23,475 nt of DNA, taken from assembly GCA_027596035.1 (NCBI GenBank), contig JADGJA010000322.1:1-23475 (forward strand), given 5' to 3'. Source of the DNA: Thoreauomyces humboldtii (taxonomy: Eukaryota; Chytridiomycota; Chytridiomycetes; Spizellomycetales; Powellomycetaceae). A program made the translations under genes and the position numbers. Below are positions 9,323 through 21,352 of the stretch, one piece after another. The first letter of the stretch is position 1. Every line of letters starts with the position of its first letter. The notes beneath the pieces are model-generated. The model made no database searches and had not been told where the DNA came from. It was given only the letters and a program-made list of their open reading frames with translations.

Positions 9323-11998
9323 TCAGGGAGAGGGACTTGGAACTTGAGATTGAAGGTGGTGAGGAACTGTTCCAGTGAGGTCAGAGGCAGAACGTCGCAT
9401 GCCGTTGGAAGCAAGGCCCGGCAAGTTCTTGTATGGTGCCGCAGGGTGGCGGCGGTTGGCAAGCAGCGAAGCGCGGGATCCGCCGATCGAGCGAGAATCG
9501 AAGGTCGCATCGTCGGTACTTGTAGGCACAGGGCTTGCCGTGGTAGAGCGTGGCTCCGAACTGTGGTCGGTTCCATGAATGTCGCCGATGGTTCCAAGCA
9601 CAGTCACATTCCGATTCTCGAATATTCTGATTCGTCCAAGCATGTCGGCAATAGCAATCACTACCCCTTCAGTAGAATAATCTTGTAGTTCCGATAACGC
9701 GTCAAGCCCACTGCCAGGCTCTCCAAATTGGGGCAAGTCTGAATAGCCATCAGGCTGCAAGAGATCCCGCGTGGCCTTGGGCGAAAGGACAGAGCACGTT
9801 ACGGCCTCCGAGGATCCAGGGAAGCGCTCCAAGAGGATGATCGCGATGCATCGGCTTGCCAGTGCATGAGGCCACTGAGAAGCTCAGGCCCGCTTTCAGG
9901 GTCTCCATACGTTGCGTTGCTCCCGCTATTCGTTGCGGCCGTATGGGCGAGACCCGGGGCACCGCCGTACAGACCAGGAGGATACAAATTCCAGATGTAA
10001 ACTTGACGATCCTCTGAACCGGCTATGAGGAATCGTCCGTCTTCCGAGAAAGTTGCTTTGATTTGCGAGGCTCGACACTCCAAACCCTTGTACTTGCGGT
10101 GTAAACTCTTGTCCCGGATGTTGTACATTCGCACGCGGGAATCATTTGAAGTTACAAGGAGCCGTTCCTCCCCACCCCAGGGGTACGGTAATGGTTCGAT
10201 GCCAGTTATCTTTTTCTTGGAATGTCGGTCCTTTGTGGACTTGACTTCGATCTGAGTGTTGTATCTGAGCCCGTCGGTCTCGTAAAAATGAGTTCGCCAG
10301 TGAAGGTGCTGGCTGCGCACATAGCAGCGTCGCGTGTGAAAGCCACGGCGGTCACATAGCTTCCATTGGGCGTCTCGTTCCATGCCATGACCCGCTTCTC
10401 TTCAATTGACCATATCCGAACGCAGGAGTCCAGCGACCCGGTCAAGATGTAGCGATTGTCAGTAGGGTGAAATCTTGCGCTTGTCACGCAGCCCTTGTGC
10501 GTGAGGCTGCAGAGGCAAATAACCCGATCAACATGCCATATGCGAACAGTCTTGTCCATGGATGCAGACGCGATGAAACCATTGCGGGACCATGTTATAT
10601 CTAGGATGGCAGCTGTGTGGCCTTCGAACACTCTATACGGCCGAGACTCGAAGATTGTAGGGCTGCTTGCGTTGGTGCTATACAAGGGTGTTTCTTGTCC
10701 GGACGCACTTTGACTGCTGTAGCTGCCACCTCGTGGTGGGAGGAATTGGGCGTCCTGGCTGCTATAGCTGCCTCCCCGCGATGGATGGACACTAGCCGAC
10801 AGGTCAGCATCAGAGTGTCCAGTTGAATGTAGCTCATTCAGCGATGCATCTGGAGAGACAGCCTCAGACGACTCTGCCGAGGTGGCCCGGGAGATGTCAT
10901 CCGAATGCGAGCGCTGCATACGCGGTTCCTGGTGTGCGTCCGGTTGAGCATTCGTCAACTTCCAAATGCGAAGGATTCCGTCCTGTCCAGCAGCGGCCAG
11001 GTACCGCCCACATTTGCTCCACCTAAGCGCCCAAACGGGCCCCTTGATCTCGGCGTCAACATCGTTCGCGGTAAACATGAGACCCTTATCGGTAGACTTG
11101 TCCACGTCCGAATCGAAGCCCATGGTGTCGCCACCCAGCACTTGCACGCGGGCCAGGTGGTCAAAGTCTCGCCGTGGCTTCCGATTCAACTTGATCTTCA
11201 CTGGTACTCGAGTCGCGCGATGCCCGCGTTGAAGTCCATCTCCCGGTCCATCTGCATCGTCATCCAGGTCGCCGATTGAGAAGGACGAGTCCAAACAGCT
11301 ATTTGGATTGAGATCAGCCTTCTTATCCTTGCGGAACCTCCGGAAGAAGCTCTTCTTGTGTTTCAACTTGCTGGGGCTTCCGACTCTGCCATCCGATCGA
11401 GCAGCGCGGTCCGGCGAAAGCGTCGGAAGTGTCCTTCCGCCGGCTCCCAGTCCTTCATCTATTGCCGCCTCGCCAGCATCGTCCTCCTCGTCCGAAGTCC
11501 CGTCGGGAGTGTGCGAGGGTTGACGTGATCGCCCCAGTGACGACGAGTTGCCCGTGGCAATGTCTTCAAAGTGGGCCGCCAGGGGATCCATCTGGCTAGC
11601 GGGTAAGGCCCGCGCCGCACGAGCAGACTCTGCTCCAGACTGGGATCCGGCTTTCCGCAGAAGAGATGTCACAGAGTTTGGTTGTGTGATGGAGATTTGT
11701 GGTATTTGTTGGTTTTGAGGTGGAGGCATTACTTTCTGATCCTCGTCTTCGTCTGGCGAGTCATGAATGGTGGTCTCTGCAGCGGGCGTTTTTGATTTTG
11801 AGCGCGATCTCGAAGAAGACTGCGCGCCTGATCTGAGCAGGTAGGCATAGCAGAAACCATGAGCAAGGAAGTTCGGGTCGCAGTCTGCACCGTACGCAGG
11901 GCGTTGACGTACCCAGTCCGCCTGGACAAGGACGGCGAAGTGTATCCAGGCACCAAGGGTGGCACACTTTGCTTGCTACTGGATCGTGTCATGGACAT
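9323..11998 (-). CDS. WDR44/Dgr2-like WD-repeat protein, reading frame interrupted
   Basis: Exon 1 is 11998-11913, then a clear intron (GTACGT donor, 80 nt), then coding from 11832. After a disordered N-terminus with a basic KHKKSFFRRFRKDKK patch come WD repeats typical of the WDR44 family: ALRWSKCGRYLAAAGQDG, VFEGHTAAILDITWSRNGF, SMDKTVRIWHVDRVICLC, HPTDNRYILTGSLDSCVRIW, and later KKITGIEPLPY, LLVTSNDSRVRMYNIRDKSL, YKG, SQIKATFSEDGRFLIAGSED. Vertebrate WDR44 binds Rab11 in endosome recycling; Dgr2 is the yeast relative. A long insert after the first repeat contains RGGSYSSQ twice. The frame shifts by one base near 10285, inside a conserved strand (GELIF/YETDG), and again near 9835 before FPGSSEAVTCSVLSP. 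The first shift cannot be an intron, so this is an assembly error, a variant or a damaged gene. The stop at 9323 may not be the true end. About 865 residues would be expected if both shifts are single missing bases. The start is tentative. Confidence 0.7.
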
Positions 11999-12725
11999 GA
12001 TGGGTATTGCTGGAGCTGGAGATCGCCCAGGAGAAGGTGAGGAAAGTGGCAAGTGGTCAACGTCAACGTCACACTCTCACGTAAACGCGCGGCAAGTTCA
12101 TCAATCCCCTCTCCCAAACGACACAAGGTTAACCTTTTCCATCAAGCGACCCTGCAAACACTTCTGTATACAAAGAGATATACGCAGCCTGACGAGTTCA
12201 TCCGTGTTGGCTGCAGATAGATGCCTTTGCGCTGCGGTCTTTCGTCAGGGAGCCAGCTGCGAGCCAAGCAATGAGAACCGATCTGATGGAACACACTCAG
12301 CGCTTTCTGCACCGCATGGATGAGCTGGGCACCCCCGTCTTCCAGTGAACCGGGGTACTGCTGTTTTTCAAGCTGGGCTTCGTGATGAACAAAGCGAGGG
12401 CCCCAAAGCGCAGTACTCCGTGCTCGACAGTAAGATCTGTGTCGGAGATGCGGAGATAGCGTTGGGGGGGCTCAAAAGATTGCCCATCTGCCGCACACAT
12501 TTTACCGAGGTTCTGGTCCGCCAGCGCATGCAGATGTGGCTCGGGGGGGGGGGAAGATGTGTGTGCGACGAGACAACAGCGCGCGTTTTCCCTCCCGTCA
12601 ATCGAGCTGTCCAATAGCCCAACCTCACTCCCCCCCCACTTTCCACACCGCAACACCGTGCGAAAAGTGGACTAACCTCCACTTGCATTCCACCACTAAC
12701 GACTGAAGCATGCTGCTTGCATAAG
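11999..12725. promoter_or_regulatory. 727-bp divergent spacer between the WDR44-like and Sds3-like genes
   Basis: I find no supported gene here. The spacer should carry the promoters of both flanking genes. It contains homopolymer G runs (about 12464-12470 and 12542-12551) and C runs (about 12630-12637). A CACTAAC motif followed shortly by AG (about 12691-12707) just upstream of the Sds3-like start could be the end of a 5' leader intron. A four-codon upstream ORF lies at 12710-12724. In the frame of the WDR44-like start the minus strand stays open up to 12077, so a slightly longer N-terminus there is possible. Confidence 0.45.
12710..12724 (+). promoter_or_regulatory. Minimal upstream ORF ending one base before the main start codon
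   Basis: ATG CTG CTT GCA TAA runs from 12710 to 12724, then a single G, then the proposed start ATG at 12726. If the mRNA starts upstream of it, scanning ribosomes would meet this four-codon frame first, so it could reduce or regulate translation of the Sds3-like protein. The effect is inferred from layout. Confidence 0.5.
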
Positions 12726-15700
12726 ATGACCGACCGCTACCTGAACCCCCAGGACAGATCGTTCCACACCATACACCAGCAGCAGCAGCAGCAGCAGCAT
12801 CCCAACCTAGCCTACGATTCGCGTAGGCCGCAGCACCAGCACCAGCAAGACCCGCTTCTTCATCTTCATCAACTGCCTCCCAGGGAAAGAAGCGCAGACA
12901 ATCTTGGCTATCATCAAAACAACCAGAACATCCGTCAACTCGATCCCCCTAAGAGGATCCCTCAGCACCAGCAGCCTCGTCAATCGCAGGACAACCACCA
13001 GTATCTGCACCAGCAGCAGCCGCAGCAGCAGCAGCAGCAACAAGGATATCCCCAGGAGTTTCTGAACCCGCAGCAGGTTGAGCGGCCGCTCAACGCCCCG
13101 TTTACACAACAACGGCCAACACACTATCACTCCCACCAACCTTCTCATCCGCGGGGTCCCCATGATTCCTCTCAACAACAACACGAGCACCATCGCCATC
13201 AACATCAGCAGGAGACGCACTCATCCCAACAAGAGACGTATCAACATCCACTTCATTCCCAGGTCGGCTACGCTTCAACATATCCGGCAGCGCAAGCACC
13301 ACATAGGCACGAAGTGAACGACCCACCGCAAAGGCTCAAGAGTCCGACTTATCATCATCGGGACCGTGATGCCATACGTATGCCGGACCGCCGTCCGATG
13401 ATGTACGAGAGCTTGTCGCAGCGTCCCAGCTCACCTCCCAGGCGCGGTAGTGCCATTTCCTACACATCCTCGCCGTCAGCGCTCGGCTCAAATCCTCAAT
13501 CACAAAGCACCCACCACATGAGGGCAGGCCGCTCGTCGAGCCCTCTTTTGGGATTTGGACCGCCCCCATCACAGCCTATACCTTACGCGTACGCATCAGG
13601 TCAGAGTTATGCGCCGACCCAGCAACCATCACACCACCCGCGGCATGCGCCAACATTGCCACCGATGCCACTTTTGCATCGCGACCGAGAGGCGCCTCCA
13701 GCACCTCGCGTGACGCCACTGGAACTGCGAGTGCCGGCCCCTACTCCTTTCAGGAAAACCTACGCGATGCCCGATGGTCCGGCTTCCCGAAGCTATATAC
13801 CCGCTCGCTCCCAAGCCGTCCTAGCACCTGACCATCCATTAACTCAGCGCGTCTCCGAAACCATCTACTCGTCGCGCGCCGCGGAACCGAGATCAAGCTT
13901 TACCTATGTTCCCGTTTCCCCGTCAAGACGGGTGAGCTCGCCGGCTTTGACTATCCAGACGAGGGAGGATACATCGCCTGCGTTGATGCCTCAGGTTAGG
14001 CCAAGTAGCACACCCGCCGGATCCTCTCAACCCAAACCGACCAACCTGCCGAGAACAACTAAGCGAGGTCTGGAGTTCCAGGCCAGATCGAGCAGTCAGG
14101 CGATATCGGCAAAAAAGTCCGATACAGCGATACAATCCAGATCGGCCAATGGCGCAAAGCCTGGCAATACATCTGGTGGGGTATCCCAGTTCAGAATGGA
14201 CGTTCGGACATACGGCGGCATGCCCGAACGAGCCTTCCAAATCAGAATGATCGGTGGAGAGAGGTTTCCCAGTCCACCCAAACCGACATCTCAAGGTAGC
14301 TTCAGATCGACCGGTGAACAGAGACTTCCCAGCATGCCCGAATTGGTTTCCCAGGCCAGACTCATTGGCGGAGATAGATTCAACGACGCGCCCGGACAGA
14401 TCTCTCATCAATCCAGACCTAGCAGCGCTCCTGTGCCCATAACCATCGACACGCCAGCGGCTCCTCGCGTAGGGCCGCCGAGCGCCCCCGCCAGCACAAG
14501 CGTCAACTTGGCCCCAGATGATCGAAGGCCAATGGTCGCGTCCTCCCTGTCCAATGCGGCCATCATCGAGTCGGATGCGTTCCCCGACCATCCTGTCGAG
14601 CGTATCAACCCTACGCCGGTCGTCATCAAGCCGAACGCCCGAGGTTTCGGCGCTCAGGAGGAAGCAAAGAACGGCTACAAGAGGCTCACTGTGATCCGCC
14701 GCGAGGAGGAGCACCCTCACTCCACGACCAATCCGGAACACCATTTGCTGGACCAAGAGAAGCGCGTCAGGAGTCACAAGAAGCGGAAGATCGTCCCGAG
14801 CGATTTGCCTGCCAAACCTCCGATCTCGCCGGCGGAAGTGAGCCTGGCTGCTCCGAGGGCCGTGGCCAGGACAAAGGCCGCAGCGACGAGATCGCTTCTG
14901 TCCTCACCCAGGAAAGTGGGAGCTTACGTCGAACCTGTGCCGATCCAAATAGATGGTAAACCGATACCGATGGTTGCCTTTGCTTGTTCCGAGCCTCAGC
15001 CCTGGCGAGCACCCAGGCACTCACAGTCCCCTTTACTTGGCAGAGCCGGACACGCCTCTATCGAAGAAGGAACGAAAGATCAAGGAAGTGATGGACAGAC
15101 TCAACCGACTGGACAAGGATTTTTCAGGCAACAAGGAGCGGGTGTTTCGGTACCGCCTCGATGAGTTCCGAAAAGGCTCGCGGCAGGCCCTGGCAGGTGA
15201 CAAGCCGGAATGCCCTCGTCATCAATGGATTCCATGGCCAGTCTCATGGACGCATCTTCCTCAGGCACATGTCCGGAACTCCAGGACATGGTCGAAGAAC
15301 TCGAGCGCGAGCGACTCAAGGAGGTGGAGGACGCCGAGATTTTTCGGGACGTTCAGATTGATGCCGTATCTGACATGTACGACATCGAGTACGATCAGGC
15401 GGTGGTGGACTTTGAGGTGAAGTTGAGATGACCCTTCGTAGTCGCTGTAAGGGTACAAACTGACACATTATCCTATCAGACGATTCGTGCGGCGATGAAG
15501 CAGAGCATGCTCGCATTTTTGGAAGAGAAGAAGAGAAGGGTCCGCGAGCTTCGCGAGAACATGGACGTTCTCAGCAGTATGTCAACGGGATCCCGTCAGT
15601 CATGCATTTTGATCAGATGCTGATTCTCTACTCCTACCCCAGCGATTGCGGAAACGACCAAAGACGAGCAGATGACCACCTCGCGCAAGGCAACGCGGGC

Positions 15701-15836
15701 GGCGTCCGCGAAGCATCCCGACGAGAGGAAGGAGAAGCGTCGAAAAGGGCCACTGCTCCCTAGTCTTTCCGTGCAAGTGTCCGAAGAGAGCGCAAGGAAC
15801 GATCTCGACCTCATCAGGAAGGCTCGGAAACGATGA
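12726..15836 (+). CDS. Sds3-like subunit of the Rpd3/Sin3 histone deacetylase complex
   Basis: Exons 12726-14955, 15044-15196, 15265-15416, 15480-15576 and 15643-15836 give 941 residues; all junctions are GT-AG and in phase. The C-terminal 200 residues carry the Sds3-like fold: SKKERKIKEVMDRLNRLDKD, RVFRYRLDEFRKG, ELERERLKEVEDAEIFRDVQ, YDIEYDQAVVDFE, then the basic helix SMLAFLEEKKRRVRELREN. These long helices are how Sds3, Dep1 and BRMS1 dimerise and dock on Sin3-Rpd3 deacetylase complexes in the nucleus. The first 740 residues are unlike yeast Sds3 (about 330 residues in all): residues 1-200 are rich in Gln, His and Pro with several poly-Gln tracts, and residues about 450-570 hold degenerate repeats built on SQxRxIGGxRF. 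A basic KKRKIV motif near 688 could be a nuclear signal. Without the introns the frame would end at 15164 and lose the conserved domain. Confidence 0.82.
12777..12797 (+). repeat. CAG trinucleotide tract encoding poly-Gln
   Basis: Seven consecutive CAG codons encode seven glutamines near residue 18 of the Sds3-like protein. Further Gln codon clusters occur around 13012-13041. Such tracts change length easily between strains. Confidence 0.8.
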
Positions 15837-16043
15837 CCTTTTTCAGGTTTCTCGCCGACCACCCGTACCCCTGCGCGTGTTCCGTTACATATTTCTTTTG
15901 GTTGAAGCTCCCTCTGCCAGCGTGGCGTGGCTATTTTGCATTGTATGTATCTGTTTTTGTGATTCAATATTCCGGGCCAATCTGGTCTGCTATCCGCGTT
16001 GCAAAGTCTCCTCAGGGTATTACAAGAAAGTCCGATTGCACGA
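15837..16043. other. 207-bp convergent spacer
   Basis: This is the tail-to-tail gap between the Sds3-like and ATP synthase subunit h genes. It is A/T-richer than its surroundings and should contain both polyadenylation regions. No gene or clear motif is seen. Confidence 0.5.
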
Positions 16044-17057
16044 CTAGTGGTGGGTGTAGTCGACAGGCACCAGGCGTTGAGGGAGCTGGAGACAACAAGG
16101 ATAGAGATGAGTATCGATTCCGGCTTCCGCCTACACCAGGTGGTCTTACCAAGTTGCCATCGTCGTTGTCTGTAGTGAAGTCCCACTCGTCTGCAGATGG
16201 CAAACAAAGGGAACAGTCAGCACCTTGCGGCACGATCACTGAGACCCTCAAGTCTCTCATACCAGGGTAGTTAGCGGGATCGTCGATGGGGTTGTAGACC
16301 GCGGGCCATGCCTCTTCTGCAACAGCCTCGTCAACGGCGGCGGCCTGAACGACCGAAGTGTCGAGCTCGGGCTTGGGGGGAGCAGCGGGAGCGGTGAAGG
16401 TTGTGGGAAGATCGACCTTCTCGTTGGTCTGAAATCGAGGACAGACAACGTATCAGAAATCGAGGGCTTTCGATCACATGACAGTTCAATCGTTCAGAGA
16501 CGTACCGCCTTAGGGGGAGTGTACTTGCGGAGCTCCTCGAGGTAGATGTTCGAGATGAAATCCGCTGGAAAATGATGGAAAAACGATCACTCCTCCACGC
16601 ACCGACAAGGTTCCAGCAGCATGCCAGGCCTCGGTCCATAAAGAACCAAAAGTCATGCAAATAAGGATACACACCTCGCACGGAGGCGGATTGAGCAAAT
16701 CCACGGGTGACAGCAGGAGCCGCGATCCGGGAGACGAGCAAAGTCGCGGGCTGCTTGAGAAAAATAGAGGTCAGCTTCCTCATTTGCACAGCCCATGCCG
16801 CTTCCATGTTCACTAAGCGCCGGCAGGGAAGATGATGCCAGACAGTCGTCCCAAGCTTCTCGTGACCCCTTCCCCTATCCCTCCTTGAGGTATGCGTTCC
16901 GTCGTCCGTTGGGCCTCCCCACCCATGAACAGCAGCACCGCTTGCGACCAGCTAAAAGTCTGTGCCCATTCGTTCTCACCAGCTAGCTTGAGCATGGGAC
17001 CCAGTGCGTTGAGGAGTTACATACCCTGGCGGCGCGAAGGATACGAACGGGCAGCAT
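16044..17057 (-). CDS. Mitochondrial F1Fo ATP synthase subunit h (Atp14-like)
   Basis: Six short exons on the minus strand, 17057-17025, 16750-16675, 16564-16506, 16428-16263, 16190-16150 and 16085-16044, join in phase to 138 residues, close to yeast Atp14 (124). Residues 1-36 form a basic mitochondrial presequence (MLPVRILRAAR, then LVSRIAAPAVTRGF). Next comes the conserved peripheral-stalk motif ADFISNIYLEELRKYTPPKA, a Pro/Ala linker, and an acidic end with EWDFTTDNDD, matching the acidic C-terminus of Atp14. Subunit h belongs to the stator that stops the F1 head turning with the rotor in the inner membrane. The first intron is long (274 nt) and lies after only 11 codons; its acceptor could be CAG (used here) or AAG three bases earlier. 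An alternative start at 16782 (MRKLTS) inside that intron would also give a plausible leader. The gene diverges from Rtf2. Confidence 0.8.
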
Positions 17058-17279
17058 GTTGACAATACTCGGTGGTTGTGCAAGTCGATACGAATTGCGA
17101 AGGTTCTCCTCTTGAGGTCTTGGAAAACGTCGGGACCGGCTTTTCCAGGGTTAGCATTTCGACACACAAGGTTCCTCTGGTTGCTTGACCACCCGCTTGC
17201 ACATTTCGCCATTGCACAGTCTCTGGGAACCCGCACCTCCCTTCCCACCTGAATAAGTCCCACGACAAACCGGCAAATC
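17058..17279. promoter_or_regulatory. 222-bp shared divergent promoter (ATP synthase subunit h / Rtf2)
   Basis: The two start codons face away from each other across only 222 bp, so both promoters must sit here or overlap. I see no clear TATA box. Co-regulation is possible but not shown by the sequence. Confidence 0.5.
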
Positions 17280-18338
17280 ATGGGTTGCGACGGAGGCTCC
17301 ATCCCCAAGCGCTACGAGCTCGTCAAGGTCAAAAAGGCGGTCGAACGAGCCGACCCACGTATGCAACTCATCGTCGCCTGGTTCTTTTGCGCCCTCTCCA
17401 AACAACCCCTCGTAGCACCCGTGGTCGCAGACGCCATAGGTCGTCTCTACAACAAGGACGCGGTCCTCGAGTTCCTTCTCGCGAACCGAACGGGATCGTA
17501 CGGCGGAGACGCCGACGTCGTGGCCGGACACATCGAGTCGTTCAAGGACGTGGTCTCGCTCGTCACCACTCCCAACCCGTTGTTCCTGGAGGACGGTCCG
17601 GCGGGAGCGGCGGCGGGGGCGGCGACGGCGGTGACTCCCGCGGCGATGTTAGGGAACGTGGACGAGAGACCCATGGTGTCTCGGTTCGTGTGTCCGATCA
17701 CGGGGAGGGAGATGAACGGAAAGACGAGGTTTTCGTATTTGGCCAATTGCGGATGCGTCATGGCGGATCAGGCTTTGAAGAACGTTCCTACCATGAACTG
17801 CATCGTCTGCAACACCCCTTACGACGCGGAGGACGTCGTGTCGATCAACCCCACGGCGCAGGAGGAGGTCCAACGGCTGAAGGATCGGATGGCCCACATG
17901 AAGGAGAGGAGGACGAGGGAGGCCGAGGAGCGCAAGCGGGCCAAGAAGGATAAGAAGAAGAAGAGCAAGGAGGATGCGTCGGTACCGACCATCGCTCCCG
18001 ACGGAACCGTCCTCCCCGCCCTGCGTACCAGCAGCGGAAGCGAGGAGGACGACGCTGCGATCGCGGCTCGAAAGCTTGAAAAGAAGGCGGCGAGGAAACG
18101 GCGTCATGCTGCCGCCAACGACGGAGCGTCGGACCTCGAGGACGACGGACAGCCCGTGCGGAAACGGAACGATAGGATCAACATGGTGCTACCTGACCTC
18201 ACAGATCGATCCTTGCTTCCAAAGGGGATGAGGTTGCAAAGCGACGCCATCAGGAGTCTGTACAAGAAGGACGAGAACGCGGAGGAACCAAACTTCTTGG
18301 TCAGGGGAACCTTCAACAGGTTCGCTGCTGGTTTCTAA
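17280..18338 (+). CDS. rtf2: Replication termination factor 2 (Rtf2) family protein
   Basis: A single uninterrupted exon encodes 352 residues; human RTF2 is about 306. It opens with the family signature MGCDGGSIPKRYELVKVKK, followed by CALSKQPL and the strongly conserved IGRLYNKDAVLEFLL. The central part is the modified RING-type region: RFVCPITGREMNGKTRFSYL, then CGCVMADQALK, then CIVCNTPYDAEDVVSINP. It lacks some zinc ligands of a full RING, as is usual in this family. The C-terminal third is highly charged (KKDKKKKSKED, KKAARKRR) and nuclear in character. In fission yeast Rtf2 stabilises paused replication forks at the RTS1 barrier and also affects splicing; its vertebrate homologue is removed from stalled forks. 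A 25-residue Gly/Ala-rich insert sits between the two conserved halves. It is the only intronless gene among the eleven. Confidence 0.93.
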   Translation: MGCDGGSIPKRYELVKVKKAVERADPRMQLIVAWFFCALSKQPLVAPVVADAIGRLYNKDAVLEFLLANRTGSYGGDADVVAGHIESFKDVVSLVTTPNPLFLEDGPAGAAAGAATAVTPAAMLGNVDERPMVSRFVCPITGREMNGKTRFSYLANCGCVMADQALKNVPTMNCIVCNTPYDAEDVVSINPTAQEEVQRLKDRMAHMKERRTREAEERKRAKKDKKKKSKEDASVPTIAPDGTVLPALRTSSGSEEDDAAIAARKLEKKAARKRRHAAANDGASDLEDDGQPVRKRNDRINMVLPDLTDRSLLPKGMRLQSDAIRSLYKKDENAEEPNFLVRGTFNRFAAGF

Positions 18339-18450
18339 TTCGTTTTTTCACCTGCTTCACCGCAATCTTCGTTCCTGCTTTTGTACATAATGAAATGCTT
18401 CACCAACCTTGCATATGATCTCATGATCTATTTTGAAAAAAAAAACTCCG
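18339..18450. other. 112-bp convergent spacer
   Basis: Tail-to-tail gap between Rtf2 and the katanin-like gene. It holds a short A run (18434-18443). The 3' ends of both mRNAs probably overlap or nearly do. Confidence 0.5.
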
Positions 18451-20870
<2,420 letters not shown>

Positions 20871-21112
20871 GGCTGGGCTTTGTTTCGGTGAAGGAGATCG
20901 AGAAAGATGATAGAAACTGGAGCGGTGCGGTAGGAAGGAAGCCGTGTGGCCCTGTCCTCTTGTAGGCAGGCGACTCGCCCGTCCCGAACGTACGTAGGAT
21001 GGTGTCGTGTAGCCTACGCCGAGTAGAAATTTGTTGCGTGGGGGGGCAGTTATTCCCTCGTGACGTGAACATGGAAGCGATAAGGACGGGAGCTGGAGCG
21101 CATCAGAGAGTA

Positions 21113-21150
21113 GCGACGACCCCTGCGTTGTGCGACGACCCCTGCGATGT
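21113..21150. repeat. 19-bp tandem duplication
   Basis: Two adjacent 19-bp units, gcgacgacccctgcgttgt and gcgacgacccctgcgatgt, differ at one base. They lie about 240 bp upstream of the katanin-like start codon. Confidence 0.85.
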
Positions 21151-21334
21151 GCGTTTGCCTACAGCTGTACAGGGGGAAGGAATCAGACAGCGCTTACCTT
21201 GCCCGCACTGCCGCACTGCACAAAAAATCATAAAACCGCCAACGGACAGCGGCCGACCCTTATCTCTTTGACCGGTCACGCTCTGAAGAGAAAAAAGGAG
21301 CAAAAGTCCCGTGCTCACTCCCCAGGAGGCACAA

Positions 21335-21352
21335 TGTACTGTATACAGTACA
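21335..21352. repeat. 18-bp perfect palindrome TGTACTGTATACAGTACA
   Basis: The sequence equals its own reverse complement over 18 bases and is followed by a partial repeat (gtgcagtacgtgtac). Its half-site TGTACTGTA recurs in the spacer at 3040 and 3334. Such symmetry is typical of sites for dimeric DNA-binding proteins; that use is inferred. Confidence 0.8.

Noticed and set aside
10206..10290. Programmed -1 ribosomal frameshifting in the WDR44-like gene
   Set aside because: The zero-frame codons (ATT TTT ACG) do not form a standard slippery heptamer, and a second similar break nearby points to base loss. It is kept only as a remote alternative.
13923..14777. 284-codon open frame on the minus strand opposite the Sds3-like gene
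   Set aside because: It falls inside a long coding exon with biased codons and lacks recognisable motifs; the plus strand joins cleanly to the Sds3 domain.
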